64,000 nucleotides of DNA from Proteiniphilum sp. (GTDB taxonomy: Bacteria > Bacteroidota > Bacteroidia > Bacteroidales > Dysgonomonadaceae): NCBI GenBank assembly GCA_018433945.1, contig JAHDQF010000016.1, positions 1-64,000 of the forward strand. Direction: 5' to 3'. The notes beneath the pieces were generated by a model that saw only the letters and a list, made by a program, of their open reading frames with translations, did not search any database and was not told the DNA's origin. The number at the start of each line of letters is the position of its first letter. The stretch's first letter is position 1. Positions 15,891 through 23,868 of this stretch are shown one piece after another. Made by a program: the position numbers and the translations under genes.

Positions 15891-17359
15891 GAATTTATCT
15901 GTTGCAAGTGTTGGTGCATTGCCTTGGCAGCACGTCGCCCATCGCCCATGGCGAGGATCACCGTGGCACCGCCACGCACGATATCGCCACCGGCATAGAT
16001 CATCTCATCGGCGGTTTGCATCGTCTCCTGGTTGACCACGATGGTGCCCCATTTGGTCACCTCCAGGCCATTGAAGCTCTGTGGGATGAGTGGGTTGGGG
16101 GAGACACCCACGCTCACAATCACTTCATCCACCTCCATCCAGACAGTATCACCCTCAATGGGTATGGGGCGACGGCGCCCTGACTGGTCGGGCTCTCCCA
16201 GCTCCATCCGCTGAAGCTCCATCCGCCGCACCCGTCCCTGCTCATCACCTTCATAACGAAGAGGATTGTGAAGCGTATAAAATTCGATCCCCTCCTCCTT
16301 GGCGTGCTTGATCTCCTCGATACGTGCCGGCATCTCCTCCTCTGAGCGGCGGTAGATGATCATCGCTCGCTCTGCACCCAGACGCCGTGCGGTACGCACC
16401 GCATCCATGGCTGTGTTGCCACCACCAATCACTGCTACTTTCTTACCCATATGTACCGGGGTGTCACTCTCCGGGTCGGCAGCCTGCATCAGGTTGACCC
16501 TGGTGAGATATTCGTTGCAGGACATGATGCCATTCAGGTTCTCACCCGGTATGTTCATGAAGTTGGGCAGGCCGGCACCGCTTCCCACAAAGATTGCCCG
16601 GTAACCCTCCGCTTTGAGGTCATCCTGTGAGATGGTTTTTCCGATGATGCAGTTGGTCTCGAACTTGACACCCATCTTCCGCAGACCATCAATCTCAACG
16701 TCAACGATCTCGTTGGGGAGACGAAACTCGGGGATGCCATAGCGCAGCACACCACCCAGCTCGTGCAACGCCTCGAAGACAGTCACATCATAGCCGTACT
16801 TCACCATGTCACCGGCAAAAGCCAGTCCCGCAGGGCCGGAGCCCACCACGGCAATCTTGATGCCGTTGGAGGGTGCTGTAGCCGGCACCGAGAGGTGCCC
16901 GCTCATCCGTTCATAGTCGGCTGCAAACCGCTCCAGGTGACCTATTGCCACCGGCTCTTTCTTCAGCTTGAGGGTATAGAAGCACTGGCTCTCGCACTGT
17001 CGCTCCTGCGGACAGACCCGCCCGCAGACAGCCGGCAGTGCACTGGTTTCTTTCAGCGTACGAGCCGCCTCCAGAATCTCACCCCGTTCAATGTTCTTGA
17101 TGAATTTGGGAATATTGATCTCCACCGGACATCCTGTGATGCAGGTAGGATCTACACAATCAAGGCAACGATGTGATTCGTTCACCGCCATTGCTTCCGT
17201 CAGACCCAGGTTTACCTCATCGTAGGTGTGGCTGCGAACCTCCGGATCTACCTCCGGCATCTTTACCCGGGGGATGGCCGTACGATCTTTGTTCTTCATC
17301 GATTTACGCAGGATTTCGCGCCACTCCTGTGCTCTTTCTGCCTTTAAATGCTCGCTCAT
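15887..17359 (-). CDS. nfnB: NfnB-like / NADPH-dependent glutamate synthase small-chain-type oxidoreductase
   Basis: A 490-aa iron-sulfur flavoprotein. N-terminal cysteine motifs CLDCVDPTCITGCP and CGRVCPQERQC bind two [4Fe-4S] clusters. GSGPAGLAFAGDM (about residue 172) is the FAD site and GGGNTAMDAVRTARRLG the NAD(P) site. On its own it would be annotated gltA (homotetrameric glutamate synthase), but the gene directly upstream encodes an NfnA-like partner 57 nt away, so an NADH-dependent reduced ferredoxin:NADP+ oxidoreductase (electron-bifurcating transhydrogenase) is more likely. This would balance NADH, NADPH and ferredoxin in an anaerobe. Which activity applies cannot be settled from sequence alone. 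Confidence 0.88.
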   Translation of the reverse strand: MSEHLKAERAQEWREILRKSMKNKDRTAIPRVKMPEVDPEVRSHTYDEVNLGLTEAMAVNESHRCLDCVDPTCITGCPVEINIPKFIKNIERGEILEAARTLKETSALPAVCGRVCPQERQCESQCFYTLKLKKEPVAIGHLERFAADYERMSGHLSVPATAPSNGIKIAVVGSGPAGLAFAGDMVKYGYDVTVFEALHELGGVLRYGIPEFRLPNEIVDVEIDGLRKMGVKFETNCIIGKTISQDDLKAEGYRAIFVGSGAGLPNFMNIPGENLNGIMSCNEYLTRVNLMQAADPESDTPVHMGKKVAVIGGGNTAMDAVRTARRLGAERAMIIYRRSEEEMPARIEEIKHAKEEGIEFYTLHNPLRYEGDEQGRVRRMELQRMELGEPDQSGRRRPIPIEGDTVWMEVDEVIVSVGVSPNPLIPQSFNGLEVTKWGTIVVNQETMQTADEMIYAGGDIVRGGATVILAMGDGRRAAKAMHQHLQQINS

Positions 17360-17416
17360 ATTTTACTGATTATTTCCTTCATTTTGTGTACCCTGAAACC
17401 GAAAGCAGCGGCTTGT

Positions 17417-18199
17417 TCAATTATAAGCCTTTAGACGCATCAGCATCTCGTCGAAATCGACCTGATGCGCATCAAACTCGGGACCGTCGATGCAGACAAA
17501 CCTGGTCTTGCCGCCTACCGTCACACGGCAGGCACCGCACATACCGGTACCGTCAACCATGATGGTGTTGAGCGAGGCGATGGTAGGTACCTCATACTTT
17601 CGTGTCAGCTCCGAGACAAACTTCATCATGATGGCCGGTCCGATGGTGACACAGAGATCCACTTTCTCCCGCAAGATCACCTTTTCCACTCCCTGCGTGA
17701 TCAATCCTTTCTCCCCATAGGAGCCGTCGTCGGTCATGATGATCACCTCGTCGGAGTGGGAACGAACCTGATCCTCCAGAATGATCAGATCCTTTGAACG
17801 GGCGCCCAGCACTGAGATCACTCTGTTGCCCGCCTGCTTCATCGCTTCGATGATCGGCAGCATGGGGGCAACACCTACACCACCGCCGGCACAGACCACA
17901 GTGCCGAATTTTTCAATGTGGGTCGCCTTGCCCAGCGGTCCGACCAGGTCGGTGATGTAATCACCCACCTCCAGCTGGCATAATTTCTCCGACGACTTAC
18001 CCACGCGCTGGATCACCAGTGTGATGGTTCCCTTTTGCGGATCGGCTGAGGCGATGGTGTAGGGTACCCGTTCCCCCTTTTTGCCTACCCGTACAATCAC
18101 AAAGTGGCCTGCCTGGCGGCTTCGCGCAATAAGCGGTGCTTCCACCTCAAACTTCACCACCCTGTCCGAGAAGTACTCTTTCCCAACAATCTTGTTCAT
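17417..18199 (-). CDS. nfnA: NfnA-like FAD/[2Fe-2S] subunit
   Basis: This 260-aa protein has a ferredoxin-reductase-type FAD domain (VPYTIAS near residue 45) and an NAD domain (CAGGGVGVAPMLPI near 103-116). A C-terminal [2Fe-2S] ligand set lies in GTGMCGACRV and RFVCIDGP. The family includes PyrK, sulfide dehydrogenase beta and NfnA; pairing with the NfnB-like gene immediately downstream favours NfnA. Together they would form the NADH-dependent ferredoxin:NADP+ oxidoreductase. It differs from the true PyrK at 49763-50536, which sits next to pyrD. Confidence 0.88.
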   Translation of the reverse strand: MNKIVGKEYFSDRVVKFEVEAPLIARSRQAGHFVIVRVGKKGERVPYTIASADPQKGTITLVIQRVGKSSEKLCQLEVGDYITDLVGPLGKATHIEKFGTVVCAGGGVGVAPMLPIIEAMKQAGNRVISVLGARSKDLIILEDQVRSHSDEVIIMTDDGSYGEKGLITQGVEKVILREKVDLCVTIGPAIMMKFVSELTRKYEVPTIASLNTIMVDGTGMCGACRVTVGGKTRFVCIDGPEFDAHQVDFDEMLMRLKAYN

Positions 18200-18351
18200 C
18201 TTGATATCGGTTTCTGATTTCGAAGTGTAATTTCTAGTGCAAAAATAGCATAATTCTGCGGGCTTGGGATGTTATTTTGGAAAGAAAATGAAAAACAAAT
18301 TGAAGTCGGCTGGCGAATCGGAAGCCGCTATATATAAAAATAAGGTGATTG

Positions 18352-18383
18352 TTTGCAGCTATTAAACCTTTTGGGTATCTTTG
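18352..18383 (+). promoter_or_regulatory. Promoter of ssrA
   Basis: TTTG (18352-18355), a 20-nt spacer and TATCTTTG (18376-18383) match the Bacteroidota promoter. The mature tmRNA begins 43 nt downstream, so a short 5' leader must be removed by processing. Confidence 0.85.
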
Positions 18384-18425
18384 CGTCATACAATCACCCG
18401 AACCCTTTTGGTTTCGGTTTCTATC

Positions 18426-18824
18426 GGGGCTGTTTGGCTTTGACAGCGGGTAGAAGAGGTTTGTAAGCATGCAGTGCGCGGTCGGTCGGCACTTTAATCC
18501 CGGCAGACAAACAAGTAACTGGCAATAACAATTACGCTCTTGCTGCGTAACCGAAGTACAGTAGGTTAATCGCTTCATTCTGCCACCAGGTGGCGGAACA
18601 AGACATCACCCGGAAGCTGTGGCTTCGAAGCGTTCCGATCAGGTGGTGCAGGTAAATCGGAGATAGGTTGGGTGAGGCTTCGGCACCCTTCCGAAAATTT
18701 AGAAGATAAGGATTGAGTATGATGGCTTCAGTCGCGCTCTTTCCCGACAACACAAATGAAGCTAAGCATGTAGAAAGCAAATTGCTTCCTCGTTTGGACG
18801 AGGGTTCGACTCCCTCCAGCTCCA
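18426..18824 (+). ncRNA. ssrA: Transfer-messenger RNA (tmRNA)
   Basis: The 5' end GGGGCTGTTTGGCTTTGACA and the 3' end GGTTCGACTCCCTCCAGCTCCA form the tRNA-like acceptor (GGGGCTG with CAGCTCC, one G-U pair) and T-arm. The tag frame GGC AAT AAC AAT TAC GCT CTT GCT GCG TAA lies at 18521-18550 and encodes GNNNYALAA, close to known Bacteroidota tags ending YALAA. tmRNA rescues stalled ribosomes and marks the product for proteolysis. CCA is not encoded (CGA follows the discriminator), unlike the tRNA-Gln gene in this window. Confidence 0.97.
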
Positions 18825-18871
18825 CGATTCACACTGAAAGGCAGTCTCATTGCCCCCCAGTAAAAATGATT

Positions 18872-18914
18872 GCCCGGAACATGGCGTGAATTAGCGCCGT
18901 TCCGGGCTTTTTTG
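18872..18914 (+). terminator. Terminator downstream of ssrA
   Basis: GCCCGGAAC pairs with GTTCCGGGC (18872-18907), with an inner GGCG/CGCC stem, followed by six to seven T residues. It lies about 48 nt after the tmRNA 3' end. Confidence 0.9.
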
Positions 18915-19008
18915 TTCAATGTGCGGGCGGCCTGTGCCCCTTTCAGATATAAGAACAGCGCATAGATCCATTTCTGTGCGCTGTCTGTAGTTGTTGTTTG
19001 GTGCAGGG

Positions 19009-19470
19009 TTACCTGTTACGGCCGTTGCCCCGGTTGTTCCTGAAGTTGGAGACCTCTTTCTGGATAAAGTTCCTTTCGGCCTGTTGTGCCTTGTATAGCT
19101 TTTCCGGGGTGAGCACCTTTTCAAATTTAGGGGCATACTCCTTTTCCAGTGCCGCCTCTTTCATCTTCAGCTCAAGATCATCCTCCAGCATTTTTCTGTA
19201 CTCCTCGTCTGAGATGTTGCTGTTTTCCTTGATGCGTTGCACTTTCTCCTTGTGTATCCGGTGTAATTCGAATTTCTTTTTTGTCAGTTCGCTGTTCAGC
19301 GGGAAATACTTATCGGCTTCCGCCTTGCTGAGCCCCGCTTCTCGCTGTATAAATTCTCTTTTACGTTTTTCGTAATCTGCCATATTCATCTTTTTCTCCT
19401 GCGCGGTCAGGTTCACCACCTGCATCGGTAACAGAATCAGACAAATTAGGAATAGGATATCTCTTTTCAT
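19009..19470 (-). CDS. Small secreted charged helical protein, 153 aa
   Basis: An N-terminal hydrophobic signal (about residues 1-24, LICLILLPMQVVNLTAQ) precedes a very charged, almost entirely helical mature part rich in Lys and Glu, with LTPEKLYKAQQAER near residue 120. This resembles the general look of Spy/CpxP-type (LTxxQ) periplasmic proteins, but I do not see the exact motif twice, so family membership is uncertain. It is the third gene of an operon with an ECF sigma factor and a membrane protein, 31 nt after the latter. It may be an envelope-stress effector or sensor for that regulon. Confidence 0.7.
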   Translation of the reverse strand: MKRDILFLICLILLPMQVVNLTAQEKKMNMADYEKRKREFIQREAGLSKAEADKYFPLNSELTKKKFELHRIHKEKVQRIKENSNISDEEYRKMLEDDLELKMKEAALEKEYAPKFEKVLTPEKLYKAQQAERNFIQKEVSNFRNNRGNGRNR

Positions 19471-19501
19471 AGCGCTTCTTTAAATGAGTTGGATCATCGA
19501 T

Positions 19502-19918
19502 TCAATTCAAATAATATAGATCGTACATATAATCAAAATAACCTTCTTCCACCAGCTCATCCTCCAGGTACTGGTAGAACTCCTCTTCGGTGACCTCTAC
19601 CGTTGACCAGTAATTTTCTGCCGAAAAGGAATCATTTTCGGTAGGTGTCTGAATCACCGGCTGACGGGATGCAATGTTGCCACTCTCATTCTCTCTGGTC
19701 AAAAATTGGATGGTGATGTATAGACCGACAAACATCGCTGCCATGTATACCCAGGGTTTTACCTTGTCCCAGAGAGGCACCGTACGCGGAGGAACGATCT
19801 CTTTCTCAGGAAGACGACTCATTATCTCTTCGTTAAATCGGGCGAAATAGTTGTCCGGAACTTTAAACGGATTTCGGGTTCGATCTATTTCTTCTAATTT
19901 GCTGAAATGAGACTTCAT
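19502..19918 (-). CDS. Single-pass membrane protein, putative anti-sigma factor, 138 aa
   Basis: The N-terminal cytoplasmic part (NPFKVPDNYFARFNEEIMSRLP, about residues 17-38 with nothing longer quoted here) is followed by one membrane helix (VYMAAMFVGLYITIQFL, about 72-88) and a strongly acidic C-terminus full of Glu, Asp and Tyr. There is no zinc-binding HxxxCxxC motif. Its position 84 nt after the sigma factor gene, together with the topology, suggests an atypical membrane anti-sigma factor. This is inference from context. Confidence 0.65.
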   Translation of the reverse strand: MKSHFSKLEEIDRTRNPFKVPDNYFARFNEEIMSRLPEKEIVPPRTVPLWDKVKPWVYMAAMFVGLYITIQFLTRENESGNIASRQPVIQTPTENDSFSAENYWSTVEVTEEEFYQYLEDELVEEGYFDYMYDLYYLN

Positions 19919-20002
19919 ACGATATATATTTGATGTTCATGCTCTTATTACATTTCCTTACCATACGCTACTGTTGAATAGACCTGCTACCACAGAAAAG
20001 GT

Positions 20003-20554
20003 TTAATTGTTTTCATCTAAAAACTTTTCAATTTTTTTTACGGCATGGTGATAGGATGCTTTCAGTGCTCCCACCGAGGTGCCGAGGATTTCAGACATCT
20101 CATCATATTTCATCTCATCGAAGTATTTCATCTGAAAAACAAGTCGCTGTTTTTCCGGTAGTGTAAGGATCGCTTTCTGTAACTGAAGAGCTGCCTCATC
20201 ACCATCAAAATATTCATCGCTCTCCAACACGTTGATCAGGAATGAATCATCTTCATCGATCGAGATATTATTCTGGCTGCGCTTCTTGTTAAGAAACGTG
20301 ATGCTCTCGTTGATGGCAATGCGATAAAGCCAGGTGGTTAGCTTGGCATCCCCCCTGAAGTTCTCCAGGTTCAACCAAGCTTTCACAAATACATCCTGGA
20401 GGATGTCATCGGCATCATCGTGCGAGAGCACCATCTTACGTATCTGCCAGTAGAGCCGTTCACTGTATGCAGCAACCAGACTGGCAAACCCTTCTCTGAC
20501 GGTGCGCGGATCTCGTAGTGCTTCAAGTAAAGTTTCCTCGTTAATCATTTCCAT
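20003..20554 (-). CDS. ECF-type RNA polymerase sigma factor
   Basis: 183 aa with sigma region 2 (DILQDVFVKAWLNLENF, TTWLYRIAINESI) and region 4 (LPEKQRLVFQMKYFDEMKY, followed by ILGTSVGALKASYHHAVKK). It directs RNA polymerase to a small regulon, probably including its own operon. I chose the ATG at 20554 because a TACCTTTG promoter box lies at 20572-20579; a TTG five codons further upstream would fall almost inside that box. An ATG at 20548 is a further option. The next two genes encode a membrane protein and a secreted protein. Confidence 0.92.
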   Translation of the reverse strand: MEMINEETLLEALRDPRTVREGFASLVAAYSERLYWQIRKMVLSHDDADDILQDVFVKAWLNLENFRGDAKLTTWLYRIAINESITFLNKKRSQNNISIDEDDSFLINVLESDEYFDGDEAALQLQKAILTLPEKQRLVFQMKYFDEMKYDEMSEILGTSVGALKASYHHAVKKIEKFLDENN

Positions 20555-20571
20555 AGGTGTGGCATTCAACG

Positions 20572-20579
20572 CAAAGGTA
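20572..20579 (-). promoter_or_regulatory. -7 box of the sigma-factor operon
   Basis: Minus-strand TACCTTTG matches TAnnTTTG 18 nt before the chosen start codon, implying a very short 5' untranslated leader. Confidence 0.5.
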
Positions 20580-20580
20580 A

Positions 20581-21681
20581 CTATTTTTTGCTTCCCGCTC
20601 GAATCGCATCTCCATTTTCAAACCATCGCACAAAATCCCCCGCGGCCTCCTCGTTTTCCTGCCACCATTGTAGTGATTCCGGGTAGTATGAGACACTGAT
20701 GTAACGGCAATAGGTTTCGTAATAGTCCGACTGTTCAATGTGGGTGAAGAAAGGAATGTAATAGGTCCATAGAATGCCCTCCTTCGGACCGATGCTTTCC
20801 GCTTCAAGCACTTTCATGATTGAGCGGTTCACGGTTGCGAACAGCAAAAAAGGGTCCGTTTCGTTGTCCCCGGTCTGGAGTGAGTCGAGAGTGGCTTGAA
20901 TGGCCTTGTGCACAAGACTGCGATCGAGTCCATCCTCTGGTGTGAGCGGTGGCATTGATTCGGCCTGTTTCACTTGTGCAGGTCTGTTGCGTATCATCTG
21001 TTGCTGAATGAATGAGCGTTGTAACGGTTCCTCTCTCTCTTTAATAGACATTGTTTGCAGCATCTCCTCAAAGGCGTTCTTCGATCGTTCACTGTCTGGC
21101 TCCAACAGGAGGAACATTTGAAAAGAGAGGATGCTCTGAACCCATAATCCACTGTCTTTCAGAAGATAGGCGTTCAATAAAAATGCACCGCTGTGACTCT
21201 TGTCCAGGTCGATTGCCCTGCTGACATGCAACAACGCTTTCTCCTGTTCACCACTCTTGTAATAGTTCAGTGCCAGGTTAAAGTGGAGCAGATATCCCTC
21301 ACCATATCTCTTCAATCCCTCATGGAGGAGTGCAATGGCATCTTCAGAACGGTCGGTTTTCATGAGTGCCTCGCTTTTCACTGCATAGGCCCCCGGTCCC
21401 AATTTTTCATCACCGCTATTGATCACCTCACTGCTGTACTTTTCGGCACCGGCATAATCTTCCATTTCGAGAGAAGTAAGCGACATCTCATATACCGCTT
21501 GCATCAGTCCGGGGTCGTGTGCCAACGCCTCCCGGTATTTTACCATAGCCTTTTCATATTCCCCCTGATCATGCAAAGCCACTCCTTCATCTACCAGTTG
21601 CTGTGCGGTTGATTGCTGTCCCGGCAGGAGAGTGGGGATGCTTATCATTAAAAAAGTGAACAATATGAATGTCTTGTACAT
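20581..21681 (-). CDS. Secreted tetratricopeptide-repeat protein, 366 aa
   Basis: The ATG at 21681 starts a clear signal peptide (MYKTFILFTFLMISIPTLLPG). The mature part has TPR units, including GVALHDQGEYEKAMVKYREAL (first unit, residues about 33-53 in shortened view), EMEDYAGAEKYSSEVI and LNYYKSGEQEKALLHVSRAI. The last 100 residues are non-repeat and contain several Tyr/Trp residues. TPRs mediate protein-protein contacts; the partner is unknown and it is probably periplasmic. The gene ends 2 nt before the sigma-factor promoter box, so the two genes are almost contiguous. A much longer upstream frame has no signal and is unlikely. Confidence 0.82.
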   Translation of the reverse strand: MYKTFILFTFLMISIPTLLPGQQSTAQQLVDEGVALHDQGEYEKAMVKYREALAHDPGLMQAVYEMSLTSLEMEDYAGAEKYSSEVINSGDEKLGPGAYAVKSEALMKTDRSEDAIALLHEGLKRYGEGYLLHFNLALNYYKSGEQEKALLHVSRAIDLDKSHSGAFLLNAYLLKDSGLWVQSILSFQMFLLLEPDSERSKNAFEEMLQTMSIKEREEPLQRSFIQQQMIRNRPAQVKQAESMPPLTPEDGLDRSLVHKAIQATLDSLQTGDNETDPFLLFATVNRSIMKVLEAESIGPKEGILWTYYIPFFTHIEQSDYYETYCRYISVSYYPESLQWWQENEEAAGDFVRWFENGDAIRAGSKK

Positions 21682-21938
21682 AATCTGTTTTCTGTTTTCT
21701 GTCGTACTTTTTCTTGTACCTTTCCTGTTTTCCGGTAGGTCTAATGATGCAATGTCATCTTCTGTGACAAATAAAAACGAACCGTTCAGTGGGTAAAAGT
21801 AAGCAAAAAATAGTGCCTGCAAATATTTTCCCATTGATTTTCCTCCTTTTTGTAACAGTAATAAACATATGGCAATGGCAAATATAATTTTTTTACATTT
21901 TTCTGTTGCGTTGAATGGATCATTGGGTAGCTGCAACT
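21682..21938. other. Divergent intergenic region upstream of a TPR gene and a transporter gene
   Basis: No convincing gene is seen. The stretch is AT-rich near the transporter. A clear promoter faces right (21939-21970); I could not identify a perfect promoter facing left. Confidence 0.4.
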
Positions 21939-21970
21939 TTTGTAAAGAAGTGAAAAAAGGTTTACCTTTG
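21939..21970 (+). promoter_or_regulatory. Promoter of the YidE-like transporter gene
   Basis: TTTG (21939-21942), a 20-nt spacer and TACCTTTG (21963-21970) match the Bacteroidota consensus, 33 nt before the start codon. Confidence 0.8.
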
Positions 21971-22003
21971 CAGCTTGTTACACAATTTTAGGTTATTGAC
22001 AGA

Positions 22004-23674
22004 ATGGAATGGTTAGTAGAACTGATTAGTGGACCGGGGATTGCACACTCGATCCTGATCCTGGCAGTGGTGATTGCAGTGGGACTGCTGCTGGGTAAGA
22101 TAAAAATTTTCGGGATCTCATTGGGTACTACCTGGATCCTCTTTTTCGGTATTTTCCTTGGTCACCTGGGACTTCAGATTGAACCCGAACTGCTCAATTT
22201 CCTGAAAGAGTTCGGACTGATACTTTTTATCTTCTCCATTGGTATGCAGGTTGGTCCCAGCTTCTTCTCTTCATTCAAGCAGGGGGGCATCACACTCAAC
22301 CTGTTGGCATCCGGTGTGGTGCTGCTTGGGGTAACCATCACCATCGTGATTCACCTGATTACCGGACTGCCCATCGCTACCATGGTGGGGATCCTCTCGG
22401 GAGCGGTAACCAATACACCCGGACTGGGTGCCGCACAGCAGACCTTTACCGATGCAACCGGTGCCACCGATCCAACCATCGCCACCGCATATGCGGTGGC
22501 CTACCCACTGGGCGTGGTGGGCATTATCCTCTCGTTGCTCCTCTTCCGCTATATCTTTCGTATCAATATGGCACAGGAAAACAACCAACTGGATCAGCTC
22601 AGCGAATCGAGACAGACCGAAGCGCAGATGTTCTCCCTCACTGTGCTGAACCCAGCCATCATGGGGAAAACCATCGGGGAGATCAAAAAGCTGCTGGACC
22701 GTGAGTTTGTGATATCCCGCGTGTTGCACACACAGACAGGTGAGCTGGTTGTTCCACAGACAGATACAAAGCTTCTGGAGGGAGATAAGCTGTTGGTGGT
22801 CTCTAACCTGAAGAATATTGAAGCCATTGAAGCACTGATCGGTAAACGGATCGACATGAACCGGGAGGAGTGGCAAAAACTTGACTCCCAGCTTGTGTCG
22901 CGCAGGATTGCCATCACCCGCTCGGCTATCAACGGCCGTTCCATCGGTAGCCTGCGCCTGCGGAACCTTTTTGGTGTCAACATCACCAGGGTGAACCGTG
23001 CCGGGGTAGATCTGATCGCCGACAGCCGGCTGCAACTACAGTTGGGCGACCGTGTTACAGTGGTCGGTACGGAGGAGGCAATTGCCAGCGTAGAGAAGTT
23101 TTTGGGTAACTCGTTGAAGAGACTGCGTGAACCCAACCTGATCTCCATCTTCATCGGTATTGCCATTGGTGTACTGGTGGGTAGCATCCCTTTTGTGATC
23201 CCCGGCATCCCGCAGCCGGTGAAGCTGGGTCTTGCCGGAGGCCCGCTCATCGTTGCCATCCTGATCAGCACGTTCGGCCCCAGATACAAGCTGGTCACCT
23301 ATACCACCATGAGCGCCAACCTGATGTTACGTGAGATCGGCATCGCCATCTTCCTTGCCTGCGTAGGGCTGGGGGCAGGAGGCAACTTCGTGGAAACGGT
23401 TCTCAACGGGGGATACCTGTGGATTGGCTATGGGGCGATCATCACGCTCTTACCGCTCCTGATCATTGGTCTGATCGGTCGCAAGGTTTGCAAGCTGAAC
23501 TACTTCACCCTGATGGGTCTGATTGCGGGAAGCATGACCGACCCGCCGGCACTGGCTTATGCCAATGCCAGCGCCGGCAATGATGTACCTGCCGTGAGCT
23601 ATGCAACTGTTTATCCGCTCACCATGTTCCTCAGGGTCATCTCCGCTCAGCTGTTGATCCTTATTTTTCTCTGA
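22004..23674 (+). CDS. AspT/YidE/YbjL-type putative antiporter, 556 aa
   Basis: The layout is symmetrical: about five to six membrane helices (residues 1-185), two cytosolic RCK-C/TrkA-C domains in the middle (about 205-290 and 290-370), and about five to six more helices (380-556). Each membrane half contains the repeat signature [18 protein letters not shown] or [16 protein letters not shown], typical of the aspartate-alanine antiporter superfamily. The RCK-C domains suggest control by a bound ligand. Substrate is unknown; in relatives it is a dicarboxylate or amino acid exchange. The gene stands alone with its own promoter. Confidence 0.92.
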   Translation: MEWLVELISGPGIAHSILILAVVIAVGLLLGKIKIFGISLGTTWILFFGIFLGHLGLQIEPELLNFLKEFGLILFIFSIGMQVGPSFFSSFKQGGITLNLLASGVVLLGVTITIVIHLITGLPIATMVGILSGAVTNTPGLGAAQQTFTDATGATDPTIATAYAVAYPLGVVGIILSLLLFRYIFRINMAQENNQLDQLSESRQTEAQMFSLTVLNPAIMGKTIGEIKKLLDREFVISRVLHTQTGELVVPQTDTKLLEGDKLLVVSNLKNIEAIEALIGKRIDMNREEWQKLDSQLVSRRIAITRSAINGRSIGSLRLRNLFGVNITRVNRAGVDLIADSRLQLQLGDRVTVVGTEEAIASVEKFLGNSLKRLREPNLISIFIGIAIGVLVGSIPFVIPGIPQPVKLGLAGGPLIVAILISTFGPRYKLVTYTTMSANLMLREIGIAIFLACVGLGAGGNFVETVLNGGYLWIGYGAIITLLPLLIIGLIGRKVCKLNYFTLMGLIAGSMTDPPALAYANASAGNDVPAVSYATVYPLTMFLRVISAQLLILIFL

Positions 23675-23713
23675 ATGAATTCATCAGCCTGCACAAGATC
23701 AATTTTGAAGGTC

Positions 23714-23725
23714 GCAATCGATTGC
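23714..23725. promoter_or_regulatory. LacI-type operator-like palindrome upstream of malQ
   Basis: The perfect 12-bp palindrome GCAATCGATTGC with central CG resembles LacI/PurR/MalR-family operators (GCAAnCGnTTGC). It lies 144 nt upstream of the malQ start and 55 nt upstream of a TAGATTTG box (23781-23788). A possible second half-site, TGCAAGCG, is at 23750-23757. Function is inferred. Confidence 0.4.
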
Positions 23726-23868
23726 ACACGATTTTATCCAAATGATTCATGCAAGCGACCTGTTTCGATCTGTTTCGTCGTAGATTTGTAGTCGATGACA
23801 CGAATTTAATACACAGATCATTTCAATGGGACCTCCTCCCGTGACAATGGCTTAACGAAAGAATCGGA

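Noticed and set aside
15887..17359. Large and small subunits of classical glutamate synthase
   Set aside because: No large-subunit gene is next to it; the partner upstream is NfnA-like.
18234..18919. Three minus-strand frames of 63-114 codons
   Set aside because: They lie antisense to the tmRNA gene and its promoter; similarity to proteins in databases is a known artefact of ssrA.
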